From Lutibacter sp. B2 (GTDB taxonomy: Bacteria; Bacillota; Clostridia; Peptostreptococcales; Thermotaleaceae): DNA of 35,257 bases. The stretch spans positions 1-35,257 of the forward strand of contig JADPRS010000034.1 in assembly GCA_015686845.1 (NCBI GenBank), written 5' to 3'. The notes beneath the pieces were generated by a model. The model searched no databases. It had not been told where the DNA came from and was given only the letters and a program-made list of their open reading frames with translations. The position numbers and the translations under genes were made by a program. Positions 24,362 through 32,358 of this stretch are shown piece after piece. Within the stretch, counting starts at the first letter, position 1. The number at the start of each line of letters is the position of its first letter.

Positions 24362-25348
24362 TTAAAATGAGAACATATCCTTTTTAGGAAATAATCCAAA
24401 AAGTCCACCTGTATGTATAAATAGTATATTTTTATAATTCTTTAAATTTCCTTTTTTGATCTCTTCTACCAGACCATACATAGCTTTTCCTGTATAAACA
24501 GGATCTAATATAACCCCTTCTAACTTAGCTAATTCATGAATAAACGTAAGCTCTTCATCACGACTTAATGCATATCCTTTCCCTACATAACCATCTATAA
24601 TATTAATTTCATCTTTAGAAAATTCCATATTTTCCTTTGTATATTTAAAACTTTCATGCAATATATTATGGATTTCATTTTTAAAATATTCCTCATCATC
24701 GCATACATTAACGCCATATATATCTGCTGTATTTTCAGAAATCTTATTCGCATAAAATAACCCAGCATAAGTCCCACCTGAGCCAACAGCTGTGACAATG
24801 GCATCAAATTTAATACCCATTGCCCTTTCTTGCATCAATATTTCTTCCATTGCATTATAGTATCCAAACGTTCCAATCCCATTAGATGCACCCTCTGGAA
24901 TAATATATGGTTTATATCCTTTTTCAGTCATTTCTGCCTTAATCTCTTCCATAATTTCCATTCTTCTTTTACTATAGTCATCCCGTGTTATAAATTTAAT
25001 TTTTGCACCTAATACTTTGTCTATAAAATAATTACCCTCCATTTCCTCTTCTCCACTACTTCTAAGTACTAAGTATGAACCAATTCCTAACTTCGCAGCA
25101 ACAGCAGCTGTAGATCTTGCATGATTAGATTGAATTCCACCACAAGTTATTAATAAATCGCACCCCTGATCTAATGCTTCCTTTACAGCAAACTCCAATT
25201 TTCTTACCTTATTTCCTGAAATTTCTATTCCTGTTTGATCGTCTCTTTTGATATAAATTTGAGGTCCCCCTACTTTTTTTGAAAATCTTTCCAATTTTTC
25301 AATTTTTGTAGGTAAATTTGCAATGGTAATTCTACTAGGTAATTTCAT
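24362..25348 (-). CDS. PLP-dependent D-cysteine desulfhydrase / ACC deaminase family enzyme
   Basis: A fold-II PLP enzyme of 328 residues. The PLP lysine is in SGNKVRKLEF (Lys47), with GGIQSNHARSTA (about 70-81) and the phosphate-binding VGSGGTYAG. Family members break down D-cysteine to pyruvate, sulfide and ammonia, or act on aminocyclopropane carboxylate, L-cysteate or diaminopropionate, and sequence alone does not separate them. It starts 29 bases after dapF and shares its sigma-54 promoter. AGGGG lies somewhat far (about 12 bases) from the ATG, which may lower translation. Context with a racemase/epimerase suggests a D-configured amino-acid substrate. Confidence 0.82.
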   Translation of the reverse strand: MKLPSRITIANLPTKIEKLERFSKKVGGPQIYIKRDDQTGIEISGNKVRKLEFAVKEALDQGCDLLITCGGIQSNHARSTAAVAAKLGIGSYLVLRSSGEEEMEGNYFIDKVLGAKIKFITRDDYSKRRMEIMEEIKAEMTEKGYKPYIIPEGASNGIGTFGYYNAMEEILMQERAMGIKFDAIVTAVGSGGTYAGLFYANKISENTADIYGVNVCDDEEYFKNEIHNILHESFKYTKENMEFSKDEINIIDGYVGKGYALSRDEELTFIHELAKLEGVILDPVYTGKAMYGLVEEIKKGNLKNYKNILFIHTGGLFGLFPKKDMFSF

Positions 25349-25377
25349 CTTATTCCATTCCCCTTTATGGTTTATTT

Positions 25378-26211
25378 TTAAATATCAGTAAATTCTCCCA
25401 CACAAATGGTAGTAGCATTTCCTTTCATAATAACTTCAAATTCATCCTTTATTTCAATTTCCATTATGCCACCTTCTGCTTGAACTTTCACCTTTTTATC
25501 AAGTTTATTTAAAACATTTCCCACAACTACACTAGAACAACACCCCGTACCACAGGCCAATGTTCTTCCGGCTCCTCTTTCCCATGTATATACATTTATA
25601 TTGTCACGTTCCTTAACCTCTACAAAATTCACATTTGTATTTTTCGGGAAAATTGGATGTTTTTCTATTTTGCATCCTAACGCATTAATATTAATCTTAT
25701 TAATATCATCTACAAAAATAACCGTATGGGGTACCCCTAAAAATATCGTTGAAAATACCACCTTTTCGCCATCTACTTCTATGCTTTTTTCCATTACTTT
25801 TCCATCTTCACATACAACAGGAATTTCTTTAGGTGTAAAAATCGGTTTACTCATTTTAACTTTTACAGACTTAACTTCATTATGCTCCACTTCAAGATTT
25901 ACAAGCTGAATACCTGCTAATGTGTCTACAGTAAAAACCTCTTGCTCAACGATTTTATTATCATATACAAACTTGGAAAAACATCGTATTCCATTTCCAC
26001 ACATTTCCCCTTGAGACCCATCTGAATTGTAGTAAATCATCCTTACATCTGCACGATCACTTTTTTCTGCGATCATAATCCCATCTCCACCAACACTAAA
26101 ATGCCTATCACACACTTTTAAAGCAAGCTTACCATAATCATCTATTTTCTGATTCATGCCATTAAATAGTACAAAATCATTCCCTGCCCCATGCATTTTT
26201 GTAAACTCCAT
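25378..26211 (-). CDS. dapF: Diaminopimelate epimerase
   Basis: A cofactor-free epimerase interconverting LL- and meso-diaminopimelate with two catalytic cysteines. These are Cys71 in EMCGNGIRC and Cys220 in RTLACGTGCC. The N-terminal FTKMHGAGNDF and the YYNSDGSQGEM block are classical. At 277 residues it has normal length. The frame opens six codons earlier, but GGGAGGAAG lies before the ATG at 26211, which also matches the family's N-terminus. It leads an operon with the D-cysteine desulfhydrase-type gene. A -24/-12 promoter lies about 60 bases upstream and the activator gene just beyond, so it is probably inducible rather than constitutive. Confidence 0.95.
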   Translation of the reverse strand: MEFTKMHGAGNDFVLFNGMNQKIDDYGKLALKVCDRHFSVGGDGIMIAEKSDRADVRMIYYNSDGSQGEMCGNGIRCFSKFVYDNKIVEQEVFTVDTLAGIQLVNLEVEHNEVKSVKVKMSKPIFTPKEIPVVCEDGKVMEKSIEVDGEKVVFSTIFLGVPHTVIFVDDINKININALGCKIEKHPIFPKNTNVNFVEVKERDNINVYTWERGAGRTLACGTGCCSSVVVGNVLNKLDKKVKVQAEGGIMEIEIKDEFEVIMKGNATTICVGEFTDI

Positions 26212-26272
26212 TTTCTTCCTCCCTATCATCTAAAAAATTTATTTTAATAAAAATCATTTATACAAATATATA

Positions 26273-26290
26273 ATGCAATAATTATGCCAA
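26273..26290 (-). promoter_or_regulatory. Sigma-54 (-24/-12) promoter of dapF operon
   Basis: Minus strand TTGGCATAATTATTGCAT, a full match to the consensus. It lies about 60 bases before dapF and about 25 bases past the activator's stop codon, so enhancer sites would have to lie in the activator's coding end. I did not find a clear copy of the lysA-upstream repeat there. Confidence 0.9.
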
Positions 26291-26314
26291 AAAATAATAT
26301 TTCAATTCCTAGGA

Positions 26315-28168
26315 CTATTTAATATTATATCTCTTCAATTTATCATAAAAACTGGTTTTTCCAATTTTTAAAACTTCCATCACTTTATTTTTATCATATT
26401 TATACTGTTCTAAGGCCTTTATTATTGCTTTTTTTTCTGCAATATGTACATAGTCTTTTAAAGAGCCTATATTTTCACCATATTCATCCAACTTTTCTGT
26501 AACAATTTTCAAAAATAAATGAGATACATATATTATGTTCCCTTCCGAAATATTCACTGCTCTTTCTAAAACATTTTCAAGTTCTCTTATATTACCTGGC
26601 CAATCATATTCCATTAGACGATACAACGCTTCTCCTGAAATGGTTTTTTCTTCACATTCAATTCGATGACATATTTGAGGTAATAGAACATTAACAATGG
26701 AATATATATCTTCTTTTCTTTCTTTTAATGGCGGAATCCAAATTGGAAATACATTGATACGATAATATAAATCTTCTCTAAATGTTCCTTTTACCATCTC
26801 TTGTTCAAGATTTTTATTTGTAGCCGCTATAATTCGTACATCTACAGATATTTCCTTGATGCCACCTATGCGAAAAAAAGTTTTATTTTGAAGAACCTTT
26901 AATAGCTTCACTTGCATAAAAGGTGTCATTTCTCCTATTTCATCTAAAAATATAGTACCTCCCTGTGCCGCTTCAAAAAGTCCTATTTTCCCCTGCCCTC
27001 TTGCTCCTGTAAAAGACCCTTTTTCATATCCAAATAATTCACTTTCCAATAAGTCTTTTGGAATAGATGCACAATTTACATGTATAAAAGGGTTATCTTT
27101 ATATTTGCTTACTTGATGAATCGCTTTTGCAAATAAGGTTTTTCCTGTTCCACTTTCCCCTAATAATAATACAGTAGAATTTGATTTGGATGCTTTATAC
27201 GCTAATTCCTTAACATGTGTAATTTTTTTGCTTTCTCCTAGTATTTCTGGAAACAGAACACCTTTCTGTTCTTTTTCAATCAAGGTTTTTTCCATTTGTT
27301 CAAGATACATTAGGACTTGATCTCTTTCTTTAATTACCTTTTTTAGTACAGAAATATCCTCCACTTTTAATACAGCACCCATTCTTTTTCCTTCTTCATT
27401 GATGGATACTAATGTGCAAAGAGTTGGAATTCCATTAATCTCAATAAATTTATCTTTGTATGTAAGATCTAAGCCACATGCTACTTGATAAAAATCTGTA
27501 ATCATAGAGCTATTATCATGTATTTCAAAGATATTTTTACCTATGACATTTAAAACCTCTGCATTTTTACCTTTGGCTCTAAATTCTTTTCCTAATAACA
27601 AATTTCTTGCACTCTCACCTCTAGCAGTGTATCCCTTTTCTTGATAAAATTTAACTTCGTTGGTCTTTCCATCCAACACAACTATATACCCTATGGCATT
27701 AATATATTGCATTTTAAACACTTGATTATATACTGTAATACTAATCAACTTATTGGTAAAATCAATATGTGCACTAATACCCTTAAAGAACGTATCTAAT
27801 CTTAATTCATCCAATTCCTTTGATAAATGTTCATATTTATATACGGGTACCATATTTTGATCTCCAAAAACACCTACCGCTATTAATGCATCCCCAGATT
27901 TTATATTATAATCTTTAATCCCTATACAAGATAAATCTTCTACCTTAAGAAAACCATCATCTCTTCCTAAGCAATTATCTGCAATAATAACAATATCCCC
28001 TTGTTGAATTTTTCCTATGTCATGTCCAATTCCCTGCCCATTCGTAATTCCAAATATTTCCTTTGCTTTTTCATTGTATACTTCAATCTTTCCATTTTCA
28101 TCAATAAAAATAAATCCTTCTGACATAAGATTTGTAAATTGCTTTATATGATTATTTTTATCAAACAC
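26315..28168 (-). CDS. Sigma-54-dependent activator with PAS-like sensors, probable regulator of the dapF and lysA operons
   Basis: An enhancer-binding protein of about 617 residues. Two PAS-like regions lie at about 8-110 and 195-305, separated by an unassigned segment. The AAA+ domain has Walker A GESGTGKT (about 337-344), a GSFTGA loop in place of GAFTGA (about 384-389) and Walker B GTIFLDE. The C-terminus (about 575-617) is a Fis-type helix-turn-helix. The longest frame uses TTG at 28195, but AGGGAG lies about nine bases before the GTG at 28168, which is chosen. It lies directly upstream of dapF, and both sigma-54 promoters within 4 kb are the obvious targets. The ligand is unknown; a PAS-bound small molecule such as an amino acid is likely. 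Confidence 0.88.
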   Translation of the reverse strand: MFDKNNHIKQFTNLMSEGFIFIDENGKIEVYNEKAKEIFGITNGQGIGHDIGKIQQGDIVIIADNCLGRDDGFLKVEDLSCIGIKDYNIKSGDALIAVGVFGDQNMVPVYKYEHLSKELDELRLDTFFKGISAHIDFTNKLISITVYNQVFKMQYINAIGYIVVLDGKTNEVKFYQEKGYTARGESARNLLLGKEFRAKGKNAEVLNVIGKNIFEIHDNSSMITDFYQVACGLDLTYKDKFIEINGIPTLCTLVSINEEGKRMGAVLKVEDISVLKKVIKERDQVLMYLEQMEKTLIEKEQKGVLFPEILGESKKITHVKELAYKASKSNSTVLLLGESGTGKTLFAKAIHQVSKYKDNPFIHVNCASIPKDLLESELFGYEKGSFTGARGQGKIGLFEAAQGGTIFLDEIGEMTPFMQVKLLKVLQNKTFFRIGGIKEISVDVRIIAATNKNLEQEMVKGTFREDLYYRINVFPIWIPPLKERKEDIYSIVNVLLPQICHRIECEEKTISGEALYRLMEYDWPGNIRELENVLERAVNISEGNIIYVSHLFLKIVTEKLDEYGENIGSLKDYVHIAEKKAIIKALEQYKYDKNKVMEVLKIGKTSFYDKLKRYNIK

Positions 28169-28338
28169 CAGAGTCAACTCCCTATATTTTTTCAACTAAT
28201 TGCAGTATCAAATTTTTATATTGTTGATCTATATCATATTTTTATAATGACTTCTATATAATTATATAAGTCCAACTATATCTAGTGGGTGCATTATGCC
28301 TACTACATTAATAGTATAATACAAAAAGAGGGATTTCT

Positions 28339-28764
28339 ATGAAAAAAAATATGTTTAGTGTTAAATATATCCTTTTATCTTTTATTGGATTACTTTTAAA
28401 TTTAGTAGGAACAGCCATCTTATTATATACAGACAATCTTTGGCCTGTTTCATCTACCCTTTATATGAATAAACTTATACTCATTCAACAACTTGCCAAT
28501 AATGCAATTTCAGGAATTATATTAGCCTTTTTAGGATTTATTTTCTTATTTTATAGTATTTTATATATATCAAAAGAACTCCATAAACATTGGCATCATA
28601 CGAAATTTACGGTTCGTATGATCCTCCTTTTATGGGTCACTTTATTACTCGCTTCCATACTCTTACAATCACTAATTTTACATGAAATCATTATCTATAT
28701 TTTTATATTTTCAATTACAACTTTTTTATTTTCCCTAATATTAAATCATTTTGATATGCTTTAA
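28339..28764 (+). CDS. Four-helix membrane protein, hypothetical
   Basis: 141 residues with four predicted membrane helices (about 9-30, 55-78, 92-111 and 115-136). The loop after helix 2 is histidine-rich (ELHKHWHHTKF). GAGGG precedes the ATG. No family is recognised. It is transcribed divergently from the sigma-54 activator gene, from the 170-base intergenic region that contains the near-palindrome GGCATAATGC, and it converges on the M20 gene. A role linked to the neighbouring amino-acid genes is possible but unsupported. Confidence 0.7.
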   Translation: MKKNMFSVKYILLSFIGLLLNLVGTAILLYTDNLWPVSSTLYMNKLILIQQLANNAISGIILAFLGFIFLFYSILYISKELHKHWHHTKFTVRMILLLWVTLLLASILLQSLILHEIIIYIFIFSITTFLFSLILNHFDML

Positions 28765-28814
28765 TTTAAGGCATATCAAAATGGTCCTTTGAGTCATCCC
28801 AAAGAACCATTTTT
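28747..28814. terminator. Two overlapping, mutually exclusive hairpins between converging genes
   Basis: Hairpin 1 is CATTTTGATATGC (28747-28759) with GCATATCAAAATG (28771-28783). Hairpin 2 is AAAATGGT-CTTTG (from 28778) with CAAAG-ACCATTTT (to 28814). Both need bases 28778-28783. Hairpin 2 is followed by T on the plus strand. Confidence 0.6.
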
Positions 28815-28828
28815 AAGTTTTAAAAATT

Positions 28829-30028
28829 TTATTTATGTTTATTATTGGTCATACGATCTAATGCCTCTAGCACATTACTCACATGTATTGCCACGCCAAT
28901 AGGAAGACATTCTTCATCAATATCAAATAAAGGATGATGGGCATGCCCCTCTATTCCTTTTTCTAAATTTCTACACCCCAAAGTAAAAAAAGCACTTGGT
29001 TTTTCTGCTGCAAAATAGGAAAAATCCTCTACCCCTAAAGAAGGTTCTTTAATATGAGCTAAATTATTCTCTCCTAAAATTTTTTTTACTGAATGAGATA
29101 CAACATCCACCATTTCATCATCATTCACCAGGGATCTATATCCGTCAATCTTAATGAGTTCTCCCTTTCCCCCAAAAGGTTTAGGAATCATCTCTACAAT
29201 ATCTTGAATTCTTTTCATAACTTCATTTCTTGTATCCTCATTGATATTTCTAACGGTCCCAATTAGAGTGACCTTATCTGCAATAATATTTCCTTGAGTC
29301 CCGCCTATAATCTTTCCAATTGTAACTACAGATGAATCTATTGGAGAGACATTTCTGGATACAATAGATTGAAGTGCAACAACTACATGAGAAGCAATCA
29401 AAATAGCATCTACCCCATTTTGAGGATATGCACCATGAGATGCATTTCCATATATATTTATTTCAATCATATTTGATGCAGCATTCATTTGATTATATTT
29501 TATACCTATTTTTCCAGTATCAAGAGATGAATCCACATGTAGCCCAAATACAGCATCAACTGTTGGATTTTCCATAACCCCTTCTTCTATCATAGGCTTA
29601 GCGCCTCCAACAGTTTCTTCTGCTGGCTGAAATAATAATTTAATATTTCCATGAATTTGATCTTTCATTTTAATCAAAGTCTTTGCAGTCCCTAATAAAA
29701 TAGTTGTATGAGCATCATGACCGCAGGCATGCATGATTCCATAATTTTCTGATTTATATGATTTGTCTTTTCCATCCTGAATTGGCAAAGCATCCATATC
29801 TGCTCTTAAAGCGATGGTTGGTCCTTTGTATTTTCCCTTAATCAATCCAACAACCCCTGTATTTGCCACATTGCTTTCATATGGAATATTCATTTCATCC
29901 AAGTATTCACATATTTTTTTTGATGTCCTTACTTCTTGCATTCCTAGCTCTGGATGTTTATGTAGATCTCTTCGTATGGCAATTAGCCAATCCTTTATTT
30001 TTTTACTTTCTTCTATTATTGATTTCAT
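28829..30028 (-). CDS. M20-family metal-dependent amidohydrolase
   Basis: A zinc aminoacylase/amidohydrolase of 399 residues, HipO/AmaA-like subfamily. Metal-ligand motifs are visible: ALRADMDALP, GIMHACGHDAHTT, LFQPAEE and GVEDFSYF. The dimerisation insert starts near INIYGNASHGAYP. Relatives remove acyl groups from N-acyl amino acids, including N-acetyl-diaminopimelate, or cleave small peptide bonds. Here it ends an operon behind spmA, spmB and an LD-carboxypeptidase, which suggests processing of peptidoglycan-derived peptides. The ATG at 30028 is preferred over 30037 because AGAGGTGAGGGG fits it. It could also serve as the N-acetyl-DAP deacetylase partner of the dapH-type pathway. Confidence 0.85.
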   Translation of the reverse strand: MKSIIEESKKIKDWLIAIRRDLHKHPELGMQEVRTSKKICEYLDEMNIPYESNVANTGVVGLIKGKYKGPTIALRADMDALPIQDGKDKSYKSENYGIMHACGHDAHTTILLGTAKTLIKMKDQIHGNIKLLFQPAEETVGGAKPMIEEGVMENPTVDAVFGLHVDSSLDTGKIGIKYNQMNAASNMIEINIYGNASHGAYPQNGVDAILIASHVVVALQSIVSRNVSPIDSSVVTIGKIIGGTQGNIIADKVTLIGTVRNINEDTRNEVMKRIQDIVEMIPKPFGGKGELIKIDGYRSLVNDDEMVDVVSHSVKKILGENNLAHIKEPSLGVEDFSYFAAEKPSAFFTLGCRNLEKGIEGHAHHPLFDIDEECLPIGVAIHVSNVLEALDRMTNNKHK

Positions 30029-30050
30029 GCCCCTCACCTCTTTACTCTAG

Positions 30051-30959
30051 TTATCCGTTTTTAATCGTAAATTTTTTATTTGTCGCATCTAATTCACAAA
30101 TTCTTCCTAGTGGAAGTGTGATCATTGGTTCACAATGTCCTGATTTAAAATTATATATAGTCGGTTTATTAAGTGGTTTAATAATATTTTCAAATACTTC
30201 AAATGCAGTAAATCCTTCATCGTCTTCACACTCAGCAAAATCCCCTAGAATCAACCCTTCACAATCTCTTAGTTTCCCAGCTAATGCAAGTTGTGTTAAC
30301 ATCCGATCAATACTATATGGTTTTTCACCAATATCCTCAATAAAAAGGATTTTTCCTTTTGTCTCAATTTCATATGGTGTACCCATTGTTGCAGCAATCA
30401 AAGCTAAATTTCCACCTACTAATTGTCCTTTAGCACTTCCTTCTACCAAAACTTTTATTTCTGCATTTTCTTGACTATGAATTTCTATATCTCCTTTCGC
30501 GTTGATTACTTCAAAGAATGATTTTTTCGTGTATTCATTAAATTCTAGCATATTTGAAGAAACCATGGGTCCATGATAAGTAGCTAAATTTCCTTTCTGA
30601 TTTAACATAAGATGCAATGCCGTTACATCCGAATAACCTACAAATATTTTTGGATTCTTTCTAATCATATCTATATCTAGCTGATCCATCATACGAGTAC
30701 ATCCATATCCACCTCTAATGCAGATAATAGCATTTACCTCTTCATCTCTAAACATAGCATTTACATCTTTTGCTCTTATATCATCTTCTCCTGCTAAATA
30801 TCCTCCAAAAGTAGAATAGCAACTCTCCCCCATCTTTACCTTAAATCCCATCTCTTCTAATACCTTTTTTGATCGATCTGCCCGATCCTTTGTTACGGGA
30901 CCCGCTGGTGCAACAACACCGATCGTATCTCCCTGTTTTAATCCTTTTGCTATAATCAT
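30051..30959 (-). CDS. LD-carboxypeptidase (S66 family, muramoyl-tetrapeptide carboxypeptidase type)
   Basis: A cytoplasmic serine peptidase of about 302 residues that removes the terminal D-amino acid from muropeptides (LdcA) or hydrolyses related isopeptides (MccF-like). The catalytic Ser lies in VGYSDVTAL (about Ser110). The Glu and His of the triad are in LFIEDIGE and SGHCEPM. The oxyanion segment IRGGYGCTRM is intact. GGAGGCGGAG before the ATG at 30959 favours that start over one seven codons earlier. It lies between spmB and the M20 gene with 26- and 22-base gaps and is clearly in the same operon. Confidence 0.88.
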   Translation of the reverse strand: MIIAKGLKQGDTIGVVAPAGPVTKDRADRSKKVLEEMGFKVKMGESCYSTFGGYLAGEDDIRAKDVNAMFRDEEVNAIICIRGGYGCTRMMDQLDIDMIRKNPKIFVGYSDVTALHLMLNQKGNLATYHGPMVSSNMLEFNEYTKKSFFEVINAKGDIEIHSQENAEIKVLVEGSAKGQLVGGNLALIAATMGTPYEIETKGKILFIEDIGEKPYSIDRMLTQLALAGKLRDCEGLILGDFAECEDDEGFTAFEVFENIIKPLNKPTIYNFKSGHCEPMITLPLGRICELDATNKKFTIKNG

Positions 30960-30985
30960 CGACTCCGCCTCCAAAAACAATTCAT

Positions 30986-31522
30986 TTATTTAAACATCAA
31001 ATTCGTAACAAATACAGCTGTCAAAAGTCCTACTGCATCAGCAATAAGTCCTGCAGGTACAGCATGCCTTGTTTTTTTAACGCCAACAGCGCCAAAATAA
31101 ACGGCCAATACATAGAATGTAGTTTCAGTAGAACCATTCATAATAGATGCCATTCTACCAATCAAAGAATCAGCTCCATAAGTTGTAAACAAATCATTCA
31201 TAATACCAGACGCTCCGCCACCAGAAAGTGGTCTCATGAGTGCCATGGGAAGAACTTCAGCTGGCATTCCTATTGCATTGGTTATTGGAGATACTATCGT
31301 CACTAAAACATCCATTGCTCCAGATTTTCTAAATATTCCAATGGCTACAAGCATTGCAACCAAATAAGGTATGATTGTAACAGCAGTCTTAAATCCTTCC
31401 TTCGCACCATCTGTAAAAGCTTCATATACTTTAACCTTCTTAAAAAATCCATACAGTGGTATAAAAAGTATGATTAGGGGTATTGCATAAATGGAAATAA
31501 CCTCCATAAATTTTACAAACAT
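30986..31522 (-). CDS. spmB: Spore maturation protein B
   Basis: A 178-residue membrane protein of the nucleoside-recognition/Gate-domain type, needed with SpmA for full spore core dehydration in Bacillus and Clostridium. About five hydrophobic helices are seen. The conserved block MALMRPLSGGGASGIMNDL and the STETTFYVLAVYFGAVGVKKTRHAV segment are SpmB signatures. GGAGGG precedes the ATG. It lies 64 bases after spmA and 26 bases before the LD-carboxypeptidase gene. In Bacillus the pair follows dacB, another peptidoglycan carboxypeptidase; here a different carboxypeptidase comes after the pair. Confidence 0.94.
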   Translation of the reverse strand: MFVKFMEVISIYAIPLIILFIPLYGFFKKVKVYEAFTDGAKEGFKTAVTIIPYLVAMLVAIGIFRKSGAMDVLVTIVSPITNAIGMPAEVLPMALMRPLSGGGASGIMNDLFTTYGADSLIGRMASIMNGSTETTFYVLAVYFGAVGVKKTRHAVPAGLIADAVGLLTAVFVTNLMFK

Positions 31523-31586
31523 ATATAAACCCTCCTAATTAATTTTTCTGTTCTGATTTGCCCCATATTAATATGCTCTAGCTGAA

Positions 31587-32195
31587 TTAAAGTGTACTTT
31601 TTTCTTTATTCTTATTAAATGCTGGCAATTTTTGAAGCAACTTCACTGCAACAATAGCTGCAATGGTAGATGCTACTGTGGCTATGATTGTAGGACCAAT
31701 AATTTCAGCCGGATTCGCAGAACCTGCTGCTGCTCGATATGCAACCACAGAAGAGGCGATTAATGTAACGGATGATGTATTAATGGCTAAGAATGTACAC
31801 ATTGAATTTGTAGCTGTATCTTTCTCATCATTTAATTCTTGGAGTTCCTTCATAGCTTTAATTCCTAAGGGCGTTGCAGCATTCCCTAAGCCGAAAATAT
31901 TAGCAGCTATATTCATTACCATTGCGCCCATAGCTGGATGGTCTTGCGGAACTTCTGGAAATAGATATTTCATCACTGGCCTTAAAGCATTCCCCAAAGC
32001 TTTAACCATTCCTGATTCTTCAGCAATTTTCATAAGTCCAAGCCATAGTGCCATAACACCTACAAGACCAATGGATAATTCTACTGCAACATCAGCATAT
32101 TCAAATGCGGCATCCGTTACAGCTTGTATGTTTCCTGTCACAAGTGCTACTACAATACCAATAACAATAAAACCTAACCAAATTAAATTAATCAT
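31587..32195 (-). CDS. spmA: Spore maturation protein A
   Basis: A membrane protein of about 202 residues with the partner Gate domain. Conserved blocks are MNIAANIFGLGNAATPLGIKAM and TFLAINTSSVTLIASSVVAYR; five or so membrane helices are predicted. The open frame begins at 32225, but AGGGGGA precedes the ATG at 32195, which also matches the usual N-terminus (MINLIWLGFI). It is the first gene of the spmA-spmB-carboxypeptidase-amidohydrolase operon. A mother-cell promoter is expected; only weak matches were seen in the intergenic region. Confidence 0.94.
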   Translation of the reverse strand: MINLIWLGFIVIGIVVALVTGNIQAVTDAAFEYADVAVELSIGLVGVMALWLGLMKIAEESGMVKALGNALRPVMKYLFPEVPQDHPAMGAMVMNIAANIFGLGNAATPLGIKAMKELQELNDEKDTATNSMCTFLAINTSSVTLIASSVVAYRAAAGSANPAEIIGPTIIATVASTIAAIVAVKLLQKLPAFNKNKEKSTL

Positions 32196-32358
32196 ATAAA
32201 TCCCCCTTTTTGAATATTTGTCCAATCATTGCTTGTATTACAATAATATGATATATTATACTTAATTATGCCATTTTACATTTTATATATATGTTTACAG
32301 ATTACTCCATCTACCGTGCACAATTATACTTACAAATAATATAGGATAGGTGATTACA

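Noticed and set aside
24116-24370. 84-residue open frame in the lysA upstream region
   Set aside because: Phe/Ile/Ser-rich translation of AT-rich DNA without a ribosome binding site; it overlaps the sigma-54 promoter and repeats.
28288-28303. GGCATAATGC-like sequence upstream of the activator gene, considered as a -24/-12 promoter
   Set aside because: The GG-to-GC distance is about four bases too short for sigma-54.
29863-30474. 203-residue open frame opposite the LD-carboxypeptidase and M20 genes
   Set aside because: It spans the junction of two well-supported genes on the other strand, with low-complexity Ser/Phe/Leu translation.
31663-32199. 178-residue open frame on the plus strand opposite spmA
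   Set aside because: It mirrors a well-supported gene on the other strand, has no ribosome binding site and shows no family motif.
32258-32275. Sigma-54-like sequence AATGGCATAATTAAGTAT upstream of spmA
   Set aside because: The -24 half matches, but the -12 half lacks the essential GC. spmA is expected to use a mother-cell sigma factor, for which only weak matches were seen nearby.
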